Source: an uncultured Ruminococcus sp. (GTDB lineage Bacteria; Bacillota; Clostridia; Oscillospirales; Acutalibacteraceae). Taken from it: a stretch of DNA of 45,458 nucleotides. The DNA is taken from NCBI GenBank assembly GCA_902790475.1, contig CADASG010000020.1:1-45458 (forward strand). The letters run 5' to 3'. A program made the position numbers and the translations under genes. Below are positions 10,343 to 19,598 of the stretch, piece after piece. Position 1 is the stretch's first letter. Every line of letters begins with the position of its first letter. Below the pieces are notes generated by a model. The model did no database searches. It saw nothing but the letters and a program-made list of their open reading frames with translations, and was not told the DNA's origin.

Positions 10343-12109
10343 ATGAATAAAGGAATCATTACGAAGGTCGCAGGCCCTTTGGTTATCGCAGAGGGTATGC
10401 GTGACGCCAATATGTTTGACGTTGTGCGCGTAAGCAGCCGACGCCTGATTGGCGAAATCATCGAAATGCACGGCGACAAGGCTTCCATTCAGGTTTATGA
10501 GGAAACCTCGGGCTTAGGCCCCGGCGAAACGGTGGAAAGCACCGGCGCTCCGCTGTCCGTTGAGCTGGGTCCCGGCTTGATCGGCGCCATTTACGATGGT
10601 ATCCAGCGCCCGCTCAACGAGATCATGAAGGTCGCGGGCACCAACCTCAAGCGCGGCGTAGACGTGCCGTCGCTTGATCACAAAAAACAGTGGGAATTTA
10701 CTCCCGTCGCTAAGAAGGGCGACAAGGTTAAAGCAGGCGACGTGCTGGGAACCGTTCAGGAAACCGCTGCCGTTCTGCATAAGATCATGGTGCCGAATAA
10801 GGCGGAAGGCACCGTTGAGAGCATCAAAGCAGGCAAATTCACGGTTGACGACGCTGTAGCCGTGATCAAAACCGCAGGCGGCAATCAAAAAGTAACCATG
10901 TGTACCGCATGGCCTGTACGTGTGGGCAGACCCTACAAAAAGAAGCTCTCACCCGACATTCTGCTGACAACAGGTCAGCGCCCCATAGATACCCTCTTCC
11001 CTCTCGCCAAGGGCGGCGTTGCAGCGGTTCCCGGTCCTTTCGGCTCCGGTAAAACCGTTGTACAGCACCAGCTTGCGAAGTGGGCGGCTGCGGATATCAT
11101 CGTCTACATCGGCTGCGGCGAGCGCGGCAACGAGATGACCGACGTACTTAACGAGTTCCCCGAGCTGAAAGACCCGCGCACAGGCAATTCGCTGATGGAG
11201 CGTACCGTGCTGATCGCAAACACCTCCGACATGCCCGTTGCAGCGCGTGAGGCTTCTATCTACACCGGTATCACTATTGCCGAGTATTTCCGCGACATGG
11301 GCTACACCGTTGCTCTGATGGCGGACTCTACCTCGCGCTGGGCGGAGGCGCTGCGCGAAATGTCCGGACGTCTGGAAGAAATGCCCGGCGAGGAAGGCTA
11401 CCCTGCATATTTAGGCAGCCGTCTGGCTCAGTTCTATGAGCGTGCCGGCCGTGTGCTGGTAAACGGCACCGAGGACACCGAGGGCGCGCTGTCTGTTATC
11501 GGCGCGGTTTCACCTCCCGGCGGCGATATCTCCGAGCCTGTATCGCAGGCGACCCTGCGCATCGTCAAGGTGTTCTGGGGACTGGACGCAAACCTCGCCT
11601 ACAAGCGCCACTTCCCTGCTATAAACTGGCTGACCTCCTATTCGCTCTATACCGATCAGCTCACAAAATGGTTCGCGGAAAACGCCGCGCCCGATTTCAT
11701 GGAGCTGAGAGGCAGACTGATGGCGCTGCTTCAGGACGAGAGCGAGCTTCAGGAGATCGTAAACCTGGTCGGTATGGACGCGCTGTCCGCACCCGACCGT
11801 CTGAAGCTTGAAAGCGCGCGTTCCATCCGCGAGGACTATCTGCATCAAAACGCTTTTGACCCGACCGACACCTACACCTCGCTTCCCAAGCAGGTGCTGA
11901 TGATGCGCGCGATACTCAGTTATTATGACAAGGCTCTGGAAGCGCTGAACAACGGCGCGAATATTGAGCTTTTGGTCAATATTCCCGTGCGCGAGCGCAT
12001 CGGACGTTTTAAATATGAACCCGAAAACAAGGTGAACGCTGAATTTGAGAGTATCCAGGCTCAGCTTGACAGCGAGATCGACGACGTACTGAAAAGGAGT
12101 GATGACTGA
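10343..12109 (+). CDS. ntpA: V-type ATPase catalytic subunit A
   Basis: A 588-residue catalytic ATPase subunit. It has an N-terminal beta-barrel, the V-type non-homologous insertion (about 110-190), the P-loop GPFGSGKT at 231-238, the GER block at about 260, and a conserved nucleotide-binding core through [20 protein letters not shown]. It forms the A3B3 hexamer with subunit B and hydrolyses ATP to drive Na+ export or the reverse. A strong AGAGGT site precedes the ATG. The stop codon overlaps the next start by one base (TGATG). Confidence 0.98.
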   Translation: MNKGIITKVAGPLVIAEGMRDANMFDVVRVSSRRLIGEIIEMHGDKASIQVYEETSGLGPGETVESTGAPLSVELGPGLIGAIYDGIQRPLNEIMKVAGTNLKRGVDVPSLDHKKQWEFTPVAKKGDKVKAGDVLGTVQETAAVLHKIMVPNKAEGTVESIKAGKFTVDDAVAVIKTAGGNQKVTMCTAWPVRVGRPYKKKLSPDILLTTGQRPIDTLFPLAKGGVAAVPGPFGSGKTVVQHQLAKWAAADIIVYIGCGERGNEMTDVLNEFPELKDPRTGNSLMERTVLIANTSDMPVAAREASIYTGITIAEYFRDMGYTVALMADSTSRWAEALREMSGRLEEMPGEEGYPAYLGSRLAQFYERAGRVLVNGTEDTEGALSVIGAVSPPGGDISEPVSQATLRIVKVFWGLDANLAYKRHFPAINWLTSYSLYTDQLTKWFAENAAPDFMELRGRLMALLQDESELQEIVNLVGMDALSAPDRLKLESARSIREDYLHQNAFDPTDTYTSLPKQVLMMRAILSYYDKALEALNNGANIELLVNIPVRERIGRFKYEPENKVNAEFESIQAQLDSEIDDVLKRSDD

Positions 12110-13482
12110 TGCCAAAGGAATACCGTACCATACGAGAGGTAGCAGGTCCTCTGATGATGATCAGTGACGTTGAGGACGTAAAATATGACGAGCTGGGCGA
12201 GATCGAGCTGCCCGACGGCGAAACACGCCGCTGCAAGGTACTTGAGGTTGACGGAAACAACGCTCTTGTACAGCTCTTTGACTCCGCCGCAGGTATCAAC
12301 CTTGCAGGCTCAAAGGTCAGATTTTTGGGACGCAGCATGGAGCTGCCCGTGTCCCCCGATATGCTCAGCCGCGTGTTTGACGGTCTGGGCAACCCCATTG
12401 ACGACGGTCCCGCGCTGATCCCCGAAAAGCGCATGGATATCAACGGAACGCCCATGAACCCCGCCGCGCGCAACTATCCGCAGGAGTTCATCCAAACAGG
12501 CGTATCCGCGATAGACGGACTTAACACACTGGTAAGAGGACAGAAGCTGCCGATCTTCTCCGCTTCGGGTCTTCCCCACGCTCAGCTTGCGGCGCAGATC
12601 GCGCGTCAGGCAACAGTAAGAGGCAAAAACGAGCAGTTCGCCGTTGTATTTGCCGCTATGGGCATCACCTTTGAGGAGTCCGACTACTTTGTTCAGTCCT
12701 TTAAGGAAACGGGCGCTATCGATCGTACCGTTATGTTTGTAAACCTCGCCAACGACCCTGCGATCGAGCGTATCGCAACGCCGAGAATGGCGCTGACCGC
12801 CGCGGAGTATCTGGCGTTTGACTTAGGTATGCACGTTCTGGTCATTATGACCGATATCACCAACTACGCCGACGCTCTGCGCGAGGTTTCCGCAGCCCGT
12901 AAGGAGGTTCCCGGCAGACGCGGATATCCGGGCTATATGTACACCGACCTTGCGACCCTTTATGAAAGAGCCGGACGACTCAGAGGCAAGGACGGTTCTA
13001 TCACCCTGATCCCCATTTTGACCATGCCCGAGGACGACAAGACCCACCCCATCCCCGACCTTACCGGCTACATCACCGAGGGTCAGATCATCCTCAGCCG
13101 CGAGCTGTACCGCAAGGGCGTTACACCTCCTGTTGACGTACTGCCGTCATTGTCCCGACTCAAGGATAAGGGTATCGGTCCCGACCGTACCCGTAAGGAT
13201 CACGCCGCTACAATGAACCAGCTCTTCGCCGCATATGCGCGAGGCAAGGACGCACGTGAGCTGATGGTCATTTTGGGTGAAGCCGCGCTGACCGACATGG
13301 ATAAAAAATACGCCGAGTTTGCCGAAGCGTTTGAAAAGGAATATGTTTCACAGGGCTACGAAGCCAACCGCACCATTGAGGAAACACTCGACATCGGCTG
13401 GAAGCTGCTCAAGATCCTCCCTCGCAGCGAGTTGAAACGTATCAAGGACGATATGCTCGACGAGTTCTACGGAAAGCAATAG
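12109..13482 (+). CDS. ntpB: V-type ATPase non-catalytic subunit B
   Basis: A 457-residue regulatory subunit of the A3B3 head. The P-loop position is replaced by [18 protein letters not shown], the typical non-catalytic form. The later blocks [20 protein letters not shown] and [13 protein letters not shown] are strongly conserved in the family. It is translationally coupled to ntpA. The G of the TAG stop is the first base of the hairpin that starts the inserted element at 13482, so the element abuts this gene exactly. Confidence 0.98.
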   Translation: MPKEYRTIREVAGPLMMISDVEDVKYDELGEIELPDGETRRCKVLEVDGNNALVQLFDSAAGINLAGSKVRFLGRSMELPVSPDMLSRVFDGLGNPIDDGPALIPEKRMDINGTPMNPAARNYPQEFIQTGVSAIDGLNTLVRGQKLPIFSASGLPHAQLAAQIARQATVRGKNEQFAVVFAAMGITFEESDYFVQSFKETGAIDRTVMFVNLANDPAIERIATPRMALTAAEYLAFDLGMHVLVIMTDITNYADALREVSAARKEVPGRRGYPGYMYTDLATLYERAGRLRGKDGSITLIPILTMPEDDKTHPIPDLTGYITEGQIILSRELYRKGVTPPVDVLPSLSRLKDKGIGPDRTRKDHAATMNQLFAAYARGKDARELMVILGEAALTDMDKKYAEFAEAFEKEYVSQGYEANRTIEETLDIGWKLLKILPRSELKRIKDDMLDEFYGKQ

Positions 13483-13569
13483 TGAATCGCAGCGCGATTC
13501 ACTTCATGTTGCGCAGCGGCAATTCATTTGCTTTGGCAATCTTCATGTCGGCAACGACAATTCATTTGG
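13482..13569 (+). repeat. Left micro-hairpin array of the IVP element
   Basis: Read on the minus strand, this region alternates the 8-mer ATGAATTG (or variants such as ACATGAAG) with short hairpins: TGTCG-TTGC-CGACA, TTGC-CAAA-GCAA, an imperfect TTGC/GCAA stem, and a perfect GTGAATCGC-GCT-GCGATTCAC. The array is inverted relative to the one at 13945-14028, so the two bracket the gene between them like terminal inverted repeats. Confidence 0.75.
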
Positions 13570-13579
13570 AGACAAACTC

Positions 13580-13948
13580 ATGAGAAACAATGAATTGGTA
13601 AACCTTTCGAAAACGTTTGCGGTAGATATTATCAATCTCTGCAATTCAATTCGTGAACAGAAAAAAGGAAACATACTTGTTAATCAACTGTTAAAGAGCA
13701 GCACCAGTATCGGAGCAAATATCCATGAAGCAAATTACGCTTCCGGCAGGAATGATTTCATTAATAAGCTTCATATTTCACTTAAAGAATGCTATGAAAC
13801 CGAATACTGGCTTGAAATTTTTAAAAACACAAGTATGATATCAATTCCTCAGTTCAACGCACTGATCTCACAGTGTTATAAATTACGCCGAATCCTTTCT
13901 GCTTCTGTCAATACCGCGAAAATGAACTCAAACAAGGAGCAGGAATGA
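13580..13948 (+). CDS. Four-helix-bundle protein, 23S rRNA IVP / Avd-like family
   Basis: A 122-residue protein of the 23S rRNA intervening-sequence / diversity-generating-retroelement accessory family (TIGR02436/PF05635-like). The signature SSTSIGANIHEANYASGRND followed by KLHISLKECYETEYWLEI is clear. Members form basic four-helix-bundle pentamers that bind nucleic acid; the cellular role of the stand-alone members is not established. It lies between ntpB and ntpD, where the operon normally has no gene. It is visibly more AT-rich than its neighbours and is bracketed by opposing hairpin arrays. GGAG lies 8 bases before the ATG. No reverse transcriptase or template repeat is nearby, so a retroelement role is not supported here. 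Most likely a mobile passenger. Confidence 0.88.
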   Translation: MRNNELVNLSKTFAVDIINLCNSIREQKKGNILVNQLLKSSTSIGANIHEANYASGRNDFINKLHISLKECYETEYWLEIFKNTSMISIPQFNALISQCYKLRRILSASVNTAKMNSNKEQE

Positions 13949-14028
13949 ATTGAAGCACTCGCTTCATGAATCGTTTGTTTAGCAAACATGAATTGTTTTG
14001 CAAACATGAATTTTGCGCACTGCGCAAA
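13945..14028 (+). repeat. Right micro-hairpin array of the IVP element
   Basis: On the plus strand, ATGAATTG or ATGAATCG separates four hairpins: AAGC-ACTC-GCTT, GTTTG-TTTAG-CAAAC, GTTT-TGC-AAAC and TTTGCGC-ACT-GCGCAAA. The stop codon of the IVP gene lies inside the first ATGAATTG. It mirrors the left array in inverted orientation. Confidence 0.75.
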
Positions 14029-14046
14029 TTAACAGAGGTAATAAAC

Positions 14047-14700
14047 ATGGCAATTATGAATGTTAATCCTACGCGTATGCAGCTGAGCAAGCTGAAAAAG
14101 CAGCTTCTAACGGCGGTGCGCGGACATAAAATGTTAAAGGACAAGCGCGACGAGCTGATGCGGCAGTTTTTGGATCTTGTACGCGAAACCAAGGAGCTGC
14201 GCGAGCAGGTGGAGCGCGAGCTGGAAAACTGCAACAATCACTTTGTCAACGCGAGCGCGGTGATGAGCAAGGAAACGCTCGACGGCTCTCTGCTGAGCCC
14301 AAAGCAGCGCCTTAACGTTGAAATAAACAGCAAAAACGTGATGAGCGTTGAGATACCGCAGTACGAAACCGGCGCGCGCACCTCCGACGAGGGCGACATT
14401 TTCCCGTACGGCTTCGCGTTCACCTCGTTTGAGCTGGACGACGCGGTACAAAGCCTCGACAAAGTGCTGCCCGACCTGATCAAGCTTGCCCAATATGAAA
14501 AAAGCTGCGAGCTGATGTCGGCGGAAATCGAAAAGACGCGCCGCCGCGTCAATTCGCTGGAGCACGTCATGATCCCGCGCTATCAGGAGACCATCAAGTA
14601 TATCTCCATGAAGCTCGAGGAAAACGACCGCAGCAGCCGGACAAGGCTGATGAAGGTCAAGGACATGCTTCTCGACAAAGCACATCATTATTCTGCATAA
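14047..14700 (+). CDS. ntpD: V-type ATPase subunit D (central stalk)
   Basis: A 217-residue central rotor shaft with long N- and C-terminal helices forming an antiparallel coiled coil. Family blocks include NPTRMQLSKLKKQL at the N-terminus and RRVNSLEHVMIPRYQETIKY near the C-terminus. An open frame reaches back to an ATG at 13966, but that region is the hairpin array. ATG 14047 has an AGAGGT site seven bases upstream and gives the family N-terminus. It is the last gene of the operon, separated from ntpB by the inserted element and followed by a strong terminator. Confidence 0.95.
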   Translation: MAIMNVNPTRMQLSKLKKQLLTAVRGHKMLKDKRDELMRQFLDLVRETKELREQVERELENCNNHFVNASAVMSKETLDGSLLSPKQRLNVEINSKNVMSVEIPQYETGARTSDEGDIFPYGFAFTSFELDDAVQSLDKVLPDLIKLAQYEKSCELMSAEIEKTRRRVNSLEHVMIPRYQETIKYISMKLEENDRSSRTRLMKVKDMLLDKAHHYSA

Positions 14701-14740
14701 AACAGGAGGTTCAGTCTTCGGCTGAACCCCCTGTTTTATT
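14699..14740. terminator. Bidirectional intrinsic terminator between ntpD and the lipoprotein gene
   Basis: A stem of about 14 bp (AACAGGAGGTTCAG pairing with CTGAACCCCCTGTT, one mismatch), short loop, with TTTTATT on the plus side and TTTTATG on the minus side. It separates the convergent V-ATPase operon and the minus-strand lipoprotein gene. Confidence 0.85.
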
Positions 14741-14798
14741 GTACGCTCTTTTGGGCGTTTTGTCATTTATTAAAGATGCCCTAATCCAAATCAAAAGT

Positions 14799-15734
14799 TT
14801 AGCTCTTTATAACTTTGCTTAACCATTCTTTAGCGCTGCTGTTTTCGTATGTTTTTCCGTCAGCGACATACGAATTAATAATACATCTGACACCCACGAT
14901 GTCGCCTTGTGAGAATCGGACTGCTAAGTTTTCGGTTTCTCCTGTGTCAATAGAAACATTTTCTTCACTTCCAAACGAGTAAATCAAAAAGTCAATATTG
15001 TTTGCTTTGAATTTTTTTGTCTTGATCGGCATAATGACGTTATCGGCGTTGTAAGCTACAACGTACATATCTAAATCGGAAACAGTCTTGCCGCTGTTGT
15101 TTTGAATCTCAAAAGTCAAAGCATCCTTGCCGTATTTATTTATTGTATCATAGTAATCCTTTTTAATTTCTTTATTCGTTACCTGAACATCAAAAGTATC
15201 GTCTACCTCGATTTCCTTTAGTTTATCAACATCAACAATCTGCTCGGAACTTCCGCCGATTTCATTGGTTTTTACACTTACTCCGTCCATAGACTCAACA
15301 TAGTATGATTTATCAACATCAATCTCTGAGGTGTTTTGGAATCTTTGAACCGAGCCGTCAAAAGAAATGTCTCTTGTTTGTTTGGTATCAATATTAAATA
15401 TGATATATTCAACACCATCGGGCAAATCATATGTATAGGTTTTTTCTTCTCCCGAAACCTTGTCCATTAATTGTCCGGGCCAAGAAATCATGGTTTTATC
15501 CTTTGCCCAGTAGTAAACATACATATTAGTACTATCCCATTGTGTATCCTTAAAAACAACAGTATTCGGACTAAGCTTAGTTTCATCCTTAGTTGCAGGC
15601 TTTATTGTGCTTGCCGCAGCAGCTTGCTCACTTGCGGTTGAGTTTTCCGAATCACTGCCGGAAGAAGGCTGTTCGCACGCCGCCATAAAAACAGCAAACG
15701 ACATTACAAGAATACATGATAGAACTTTTTTCAT
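14799..15734 (-). CDS. Lipoprotein with starch-binding (CBM26-like) module
   Basis: A 311-residue secreted lipoprotein. The signal peptide ends in the lipobox MAAC with the lipidated Cys at 20, followed by a Ser/Ala-rich linker to about 55. Residues about 58-135 resemble a family 26/25 starch-binding module: an aromatic-rich start (VVFKDTQWDSTNMYVYYW), the WPG motif, and a YIIFNID...TRDISF end. Residues about 190-311 look like a beta-rich domain of the DUF5780/FxLYD type, often paired with lipoprotein anchors in Clostridia. No catalytic domain is present, so it probably binds glucan or another polymer at the cell surface. It has its own promoter and shares a terminator with ntpD. Confidence 0.72.
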   Translation of the reverse strand: MKKVLSCILVMSFAVFMAACEQPSSGSDSENSTASEQAAAASTIKPATKDETKLSPNTVVFKDTQWDSTNMYVYYWAKDKTMISWPGQLMDKVSGEEKTYTYDLPDGVEYIIFNIDTKQTRDISFDGSVQRFQNTSEIDVDKSYYVESMDGVSVKTNEIGGSSEQIVDVDKLKEIEVDDTFDVQVTNKEIKKDYYDTINKYGKDALTFEIQNNSGKTVSDLDMYVVAYNADNVIMPIKTKKFKANNIDFLIYSFGSEENVSIDTGETENLAVRFSQGDIVGVRCIINSYVADGKTYENSSAKEWLSKVIKS

Positions 15735-15771
15735 TATTCTTCCCCAAAAATCCTTAGATACTTATTATATT

Positions 15772-15828
15772 GACATTCATTGAATGCCAGACTTTGTATA
15801 TTATACCATAATTTAATTGATAAGTCAA
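15772..15828 (-). promoter_or_regulatory. Promoter and possible operator of the lipoprotein gene
   Basis: On the minus strand, -35 TTGACT (15823-15828), 17-bp spacer, perfect -10 TATAAT (15800-15805). Just downstream, at 15772-15788, a near-perfect palindrome (GGCATTCA/TGAATGTC) sits at the expected start of the transcript. It could be an operator or a 5' hairpin. Confidence 0.7.
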
Positions 15829-15841
15829 TATATTTAACGAA

Positions 15842-15999
15842 CTTTTTAGTATAATGTGTACAAAAATGAATCGCAGCATTGACGGAATAATATATGTGAA
15901 GTCAATATTGCGCGAATGCGTAAAGAAACGAAAAACTTCGCAAAACCGTTTGGAGCCACCTGCGACAAACGGTTGGAAGAATCACGATTTCTAAAATTA
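15842..15999 (+). other. Structured intergenic region, possible small RNA or 42-codon ORF
   Basis: It contains an inverted repeat ATTGAC/GTCAAT (15878-15906) and a 9-bp perfect repeat AACCGTTTG/CAAACGGTT (15944-15974), and runs into a hairpin with a plus-strand T-run at 16000-16037. A TATAAT lies at 15850-15855 but no -35 box is present. A 42-codon frame (15866-15994) is open but lacks a ribosome binding site. Nothing here is certain. Confidence 0.3.
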
Positions 16000-16037
16000 T
16001 AAAAGGCAGCCGCGTGAGCAGCTGCCTTTTTTCTTTT
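16000..16037. terminator. Bidirectional terminator downstream of clpC
   Basis: A 9-bp perfect stem (AAAGGCAGC/GCTGCCTTT) with a 10-base loop. It is followed by TTTTTTCTTTT on the plus strand and TTTTATAATTTT on the minus strand. It ends the ctsR-clpC operon. Confidence 0.8.
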
Positions 16038-16044
16038 AGGGAAA

Positions 16045-18492
16045 TTATTGGTTTGTGAAGGTAAACTTTCCGTCTTGGTAATCGCAGGTGACGGTGCTGT
16101 TTTCTTTTATTTTGCCGTCAAGCATCTGCTCGCTGAGGACGTCCTCGATTTCGCTTTGTATCGCTCTGCGCAGCGGTCTTGCGCCGTATGCGTCGTCAAA
16201 GCCCTTGTCGGCGATCGCAGTGACCGCAGCGTCGGTGAAGGTGATCGTGATGTCCATAGCCGCCAGTCTTTGTGTGAGAGTGTCGAGCATTTTGGAAGCG
16301 ATCTGCTTGATCTCGTCCTGAGTGAGCTTGTTGAACATGATGATATCGTCAACACGGTTGAGGAATTCGGGACGGAACAGCTTTTTGAGCTCGCCCATAA
16401 CCAGCTCGCGGGTATCGGTCTTGACTTTGTCGTCATCCTGAGGTGTGAAGCCCAACGCTTTGTGCTTCTCGGTGATCAGACGCGCGCCCACGTTGGAGGT
16501 CATGATGATAACGGTGTTTTTGAAATCAACTGTTCTGCCCTGAGAGTCGGTAAGTCTGCCGTCCTCCAAAATTTGCAGAAGCATATTGAACACGTCGGGA
16601 TGCGCTTTTTCGATCTCGTCGAACAGCACCACGGAGTAGGGCTTTCTGCGCACCTTTTCGGTGAGCTGACCGCCTTCGTCGAAGCCGACGTAACCGGGCG
16701 GCGAGCCGATGAGCTTGGAGACGGTGTGCTTCTCCATGTACTCGGACATATCGAGGCGGAGCATTGCGTTCTCATCGCCGAACATCGCCTGCGCAAGCGC
16801 CTTGCAAAGCTCAGTTTTACCGACGCCTGTGGGTCCGAGGAAGATGAATGAACCGACGGGGCGCTTGGGATCCTTTAGTCCGACCCTGCCGCGGCGGATT
16901 GCTCTGGACACTGCGGAAACCGCTTCATCCTGACCGACAACGCGCTCATGAAGCACCTGCTCCATGTTGAGCAGCCTCTCGCTTTCCTCCTTGGTGAGCT
17001 GTACCACGGGAACGCCCGTCCAGTCGGAAACGATCTTGGCTATCGTCTGCGCGGTAACCTCGCCGCAGCTGTCCTTCTGGCGCTCCTGCCACTCTTTTTT
17101 GGCTTCGTCCAGCTTTTGCTGAACCGACTTCTGCTCGTCGCGCAGCTTGGCGGCGCGTTCAAAATCCTGCTCGTTTACGGCGCTCGCCTTTTCCTGCTCG
17201 AACTTTTTGACGGTTTCCTCCAGCTCCTTGATGTTGTCGGGAGAGGTCATGGAGGCAAGGCGCACCTTTGACGCGCCCTCGTCGATCAGGTCGATAGCCT
17301 TGTCAGGCAGGTAACGGTCTGCGATATAGCGCGAACTGAGGTTGACCGCCGCTTCTATAGCCTCATCTGTGATCTTGACCTTGTGATGCGCTTCGTAGCG
17401 GTCGCGCAGACCCTTGAGTATCAGCACCGCCTGCTCATTGGTAGGCTCGCCGACCTTTACGGGCTGGAATCTGCGCTCCAAAGCCGCGTCCTTTTCGATA
17501 TATTTGCGGTACTCGTTAAGGGTGGTCGCGCCGATAACCTGGAAATCTCCGCGTGCAAGCGAAGGCTTCAGGATATTTGCCGCGTCCGCACTGCCCTCTG
17601 CCGCGCCTGCGCCTATGATGGTGTGAAGCTCGTCGATAAAGAGAATGGTGTTCTTGCTGTTCTTTACCTCGTCGATCGCCGCTTTTATGCGTTCCTCAAA
17701 GTCGCCGCGGTACTTAGCGCCTGCGACCATACCGGTGAGGTCAAGAGTGACGACTCGCTTATCGCGCAGGATCTCGGGAACATTGCCCTTGCTGATTTCA
17801 AGCGCGAGACCCTCTGCAACAGCGGTTTTGCCGACGCCGGGTTCACCGATCAGCACGGGATTGTTCTTGGTGCGGCGCGAAAGAATCTGGATAACGCGTT
17901 CGATTTCTTTTTCCCTGCCGATAACAGGGTCGATCTCGCCGCTTTTTGCCGCCTTGGTGAGGTCTCTGCCAAACTTATCCAGTGCGGATTCTCCGCTCTC
18001 GCCTTCGGCGCCCTGCGGAGCGAATCCGCCTACTGCCTCAGCCTGAGCTCCGCCCTGCTGCATACCGTTGCCGATCGCCTGCGCAAGTCTGTCGCGGCTC
18101 ACGCCAAGCTCATTGAGGAAGCTGACGGCGTAGCTGTCGCTCTCGGAAATCACGGCAAGGAGCAAATGCTCGGTTCCTACATAGCTTTGTCCCATTCTTG
18201 ATGAGAGCATCAAGGCGGACTGCAGCACGCGCTTGGTGCGCGGTGTAAAATCATTGGGGCTGAGGTCGGTCGGTGCGCCTACGCCGCTGACGCTCTTGAT
18301 TTTTTCCTCTACCGACTGAGCGGTCACGCCGCAGTTTTTAAGCGCCGCAGCCGCTACGCCGCTGCCCTCGTTGATCAGCCCCAGAAGAATATGCTCGGTG
18401 CCTACATAGCTGTGTCCCAGCTTTTCCGCTGATTCAAGCGCCAAATTGAGCGCTGTGTTTGCTTTTTGTGTGAATCCCTGAAATTGGAACAT
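16045..18492 (-). CDS. clpC: ATP-dependent Clp protease ATP-binding subunit ClpC
   Basis: An 815-residue Hsp100 unfoldase that feeds proteins, including McsB-phosphorylated ones, to ClpP. Two N-terminal Clp repeats (about 5-75 and 80-145) form the adaptor- and phosphoarginine-binding domain. The first AAA+ module has P-loop GEPGVGKT at 216-223. A UVR-containing middle domain (about 410-460, [17 protein letters not shown]) marks it as ClpC, and the second AAA+ module has GPTGVGKT at about 550. The AAGGGGG ribosome binding site supports the ATG at 18492. It is the last gene of ctsR-mcsA-mcsB-clpC, 113 bp after mcsB. No separate promoter is evident in that gap. Confidence 0.98.
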   Translation of the reverse strand: MFQFQGFTQKANTALNLALESAEKLGHSYVGTEHILLGLINEGSGVAAAALKNCGVTAQSVEEKIKSVSGVGAPTDLSPNDFTPRTKRVLQSALMLSSRMGQSYVGTEHLLLAVISESDSYAVSFLNELGVSRDRLAQAIGNGMQQGGAQAEAVGGFAPQGAEGESGESALDKFGRDLTKAAKSGEIDPVIGREKEIERVIQILSRRTKNNPVLIGEPGVGKTAVAEGLALEISKGNVPEILRDKRVVTLDLTGMVAGAKYRGDFEERIKAAIDEVKNSKNTILFIDELHTIIGAGAAEGSADAANILKPSLARGDFQVIGATTLNEYRKYIEKDAALERRFQPVKVGEPTNEQAVLILKGLRDRYEAHHKVKITDEAIEAAVNLSSRYIADRYLPDKAIDLIDEGASKVRLASMTSPDNIKELEETVKKFEQEKASAVNEQDFERAAKLRDEQKSVQQKLDEAKKEWQERQKDSCGEVTAQTIAKIVSDWTGVPVVQLTKEESERLLNMEQVLHERVVGQDEAVSAVSRAIRRGRVGLKDPKRPVGSFIFLGPTGVGKTELCKALAQAMFGDENAMLRLDMSEYMEKHTVSKLIGSPPGYVGFDEGGQLTEKVRRKPYSVVLFDEIEKAHPDVFNMLLQILEDGRLTDSQGRTVDFKNTVIIMTSNVGARLITEKHKALGFTPQDDDKVKTDTRELVMGELKKLFRPEFLNRVDDIIMFNKLTQDEIKQIASKMLDTLTQRLAAMDITITFTDAAVTAIADKGFDDAYGARPLRRAIQSEIEDVLSEQMLDGKIKENSTVTCDYQDGKFTFTNQ

Positions 18493-18605
18493 ACATATAC
18501 CCCCTTAGATTTTAGCTTAATGTCATTTTCATAATATTATATCGGGTATCGGGCGGTTCGGTTGATTTCACGCCCGTTCGGATGAATCGGGATATGATCG
18601 GATCA

Positions 18606-19598
18606 TCACTTTTCACCGATCTCGGCGCGGATCATTTTTGCCCGTTCGATATCCCTGTCGTGAGGGCTCAGACTTTTTCTGAGCGTTACGGACAATGTGG
18701 CAGGCTCCACGGCTGTCATAAGGCTGTCGATCGTATCGCAGCTCACATCGGAGATCAGCCCTGCCTCAACGCCCAAGCGCACATTAGACAGCAGCTTTAG
18801 CGCTTCCTCGTGGCTCATCACCGTTGCGTAGCGCAATATACCCAAGCTGCGGCTGACGGTATCCTTTACCTCGTCGCTTTCACAGAGTCTTGCCCTTGCC
18901 TGCTCCTCCTGAGTTACGAGCTGCTCGGTGATGTTCTTTAAATTCTCGATCGCCGCCTTTTCGGAAATACCCAGCGTGACCTGATTGCTGAGCTGATAGA
19001 GCGAGCCCTGCGGCTCTGTTCCCTCGCCGTGAGCTCCGCGAATGGTCAGCCCCAGCTTAGAGAGGTTGCCGGAGATACGGCTGATCGCACGGCTTTTTTC
19101 AAGCGCCGGAAGATGGAGCATTACCGACGCTCTCATGCCCGTTCCCAAGTTGGTAGGACACTGTGTGAGATAACCGAGCTTGTCGTCATACGCGAAGCTG
19201 AGGTTTTCGTCGAGAAGTGTGTCGAGCTTATCGGCTATATCGTAGGTTTCTTCAAGCGAAAGACCCTTTTTGATCACCTGGAGGCGGATATGATCCTCCT
19301 CGTTTATCATGATGCTGAGGCTTTCATCCTTGCTGATCAACAGTGCGCGTCCTTTTCCCTCGCTGATGAACTCGGGGCTGCAAAGACGTTTTTCCACCAG
19401 CGACACGCTTTGAAGCGGTTCGAGATCGCTGATCCTGATAAAGTGAAAATCGTCTGCAATGGCGCTGCGGCTGTCTGTAACGGCGCGTCTCACGCTCTCA
19501 ACGATCTTTTCCCTGCCCTGCTCGCTGAGCTTGCGCGGGAAGGGATAATCCTTTAGATTACGGGCAAGCCGTACTCTTGTTGAAATCACTATACTCAT
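18606..19598 (-). CDS. mcsB: Protein-arginine kinase McsB
   Basis: A 330-residue phosphagen-kinase-like enzyme that phosphorylates arginine side chains, tagging damaged proteins and the CtsR repressor for ClpCP. The N-terminal TRVRLARNLKDYPFP and the central CPTNLGTGMRASVMLHLP blocks are family signatures. The length is slightly short of the B. subtilis enzyme (about 360). The start ATG overlaps the mcsA stop in an ATGA junction, so the pair is translationally coupled. This fits the need for McsA as the activator of McsB. Confidence 0.97.
   Translation of the reverse strand: MSIVISTRVRLARNLKDYPFPRKLSEQGREKIVESVRRAVTDSRSAIADDFHFIRISDLEPLQSVSLVEKRLCSPEFISEGKGRALLISKDESLSIMINEEDHIRLQVIKKGLSLEETYDIADKLDTLLDENLSFAYDDKLGYLTQCPTNLGTGMRASVMLHLPALEKSRAISRISGNLSKLGLTIRGAHGEGTEPQGSLYQLSNQVTLGISEKAAIENLKNITEQLVTQEEQARARLCESDEVKDTVSRSLGILRYATVMSHEEALKLLSNVRLGVEAGLISDVSCDTIDSLMTAVEPATLSVTLRKSLSPHDRDIERAKMIRAEIGEK

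Noticed and set aside
13580-13948. Diversity-generating retroelement accessory protein (Avd)
   Set aside because: The protein is of the right family, but no reverse transcriptase, template repeat or variable-protein gene is present within the window. A stand-alone IVP-type element fits better.
16048-16851. Plus-strand open frame of 267 codons opposite clpC
   Set aside because: It lies fully antisense to a highly conserved clpC coding region, has no ribosome binding site and no recognisable domain. Long antisense frames are expected from the GC-rich third positions here.
17383-18201. Plus-strand open frame of 272 codons opposite clpC
   Set aside because: Same reason as for 16048-16851: a shadow of the clpC reading frame with no family resemblance.
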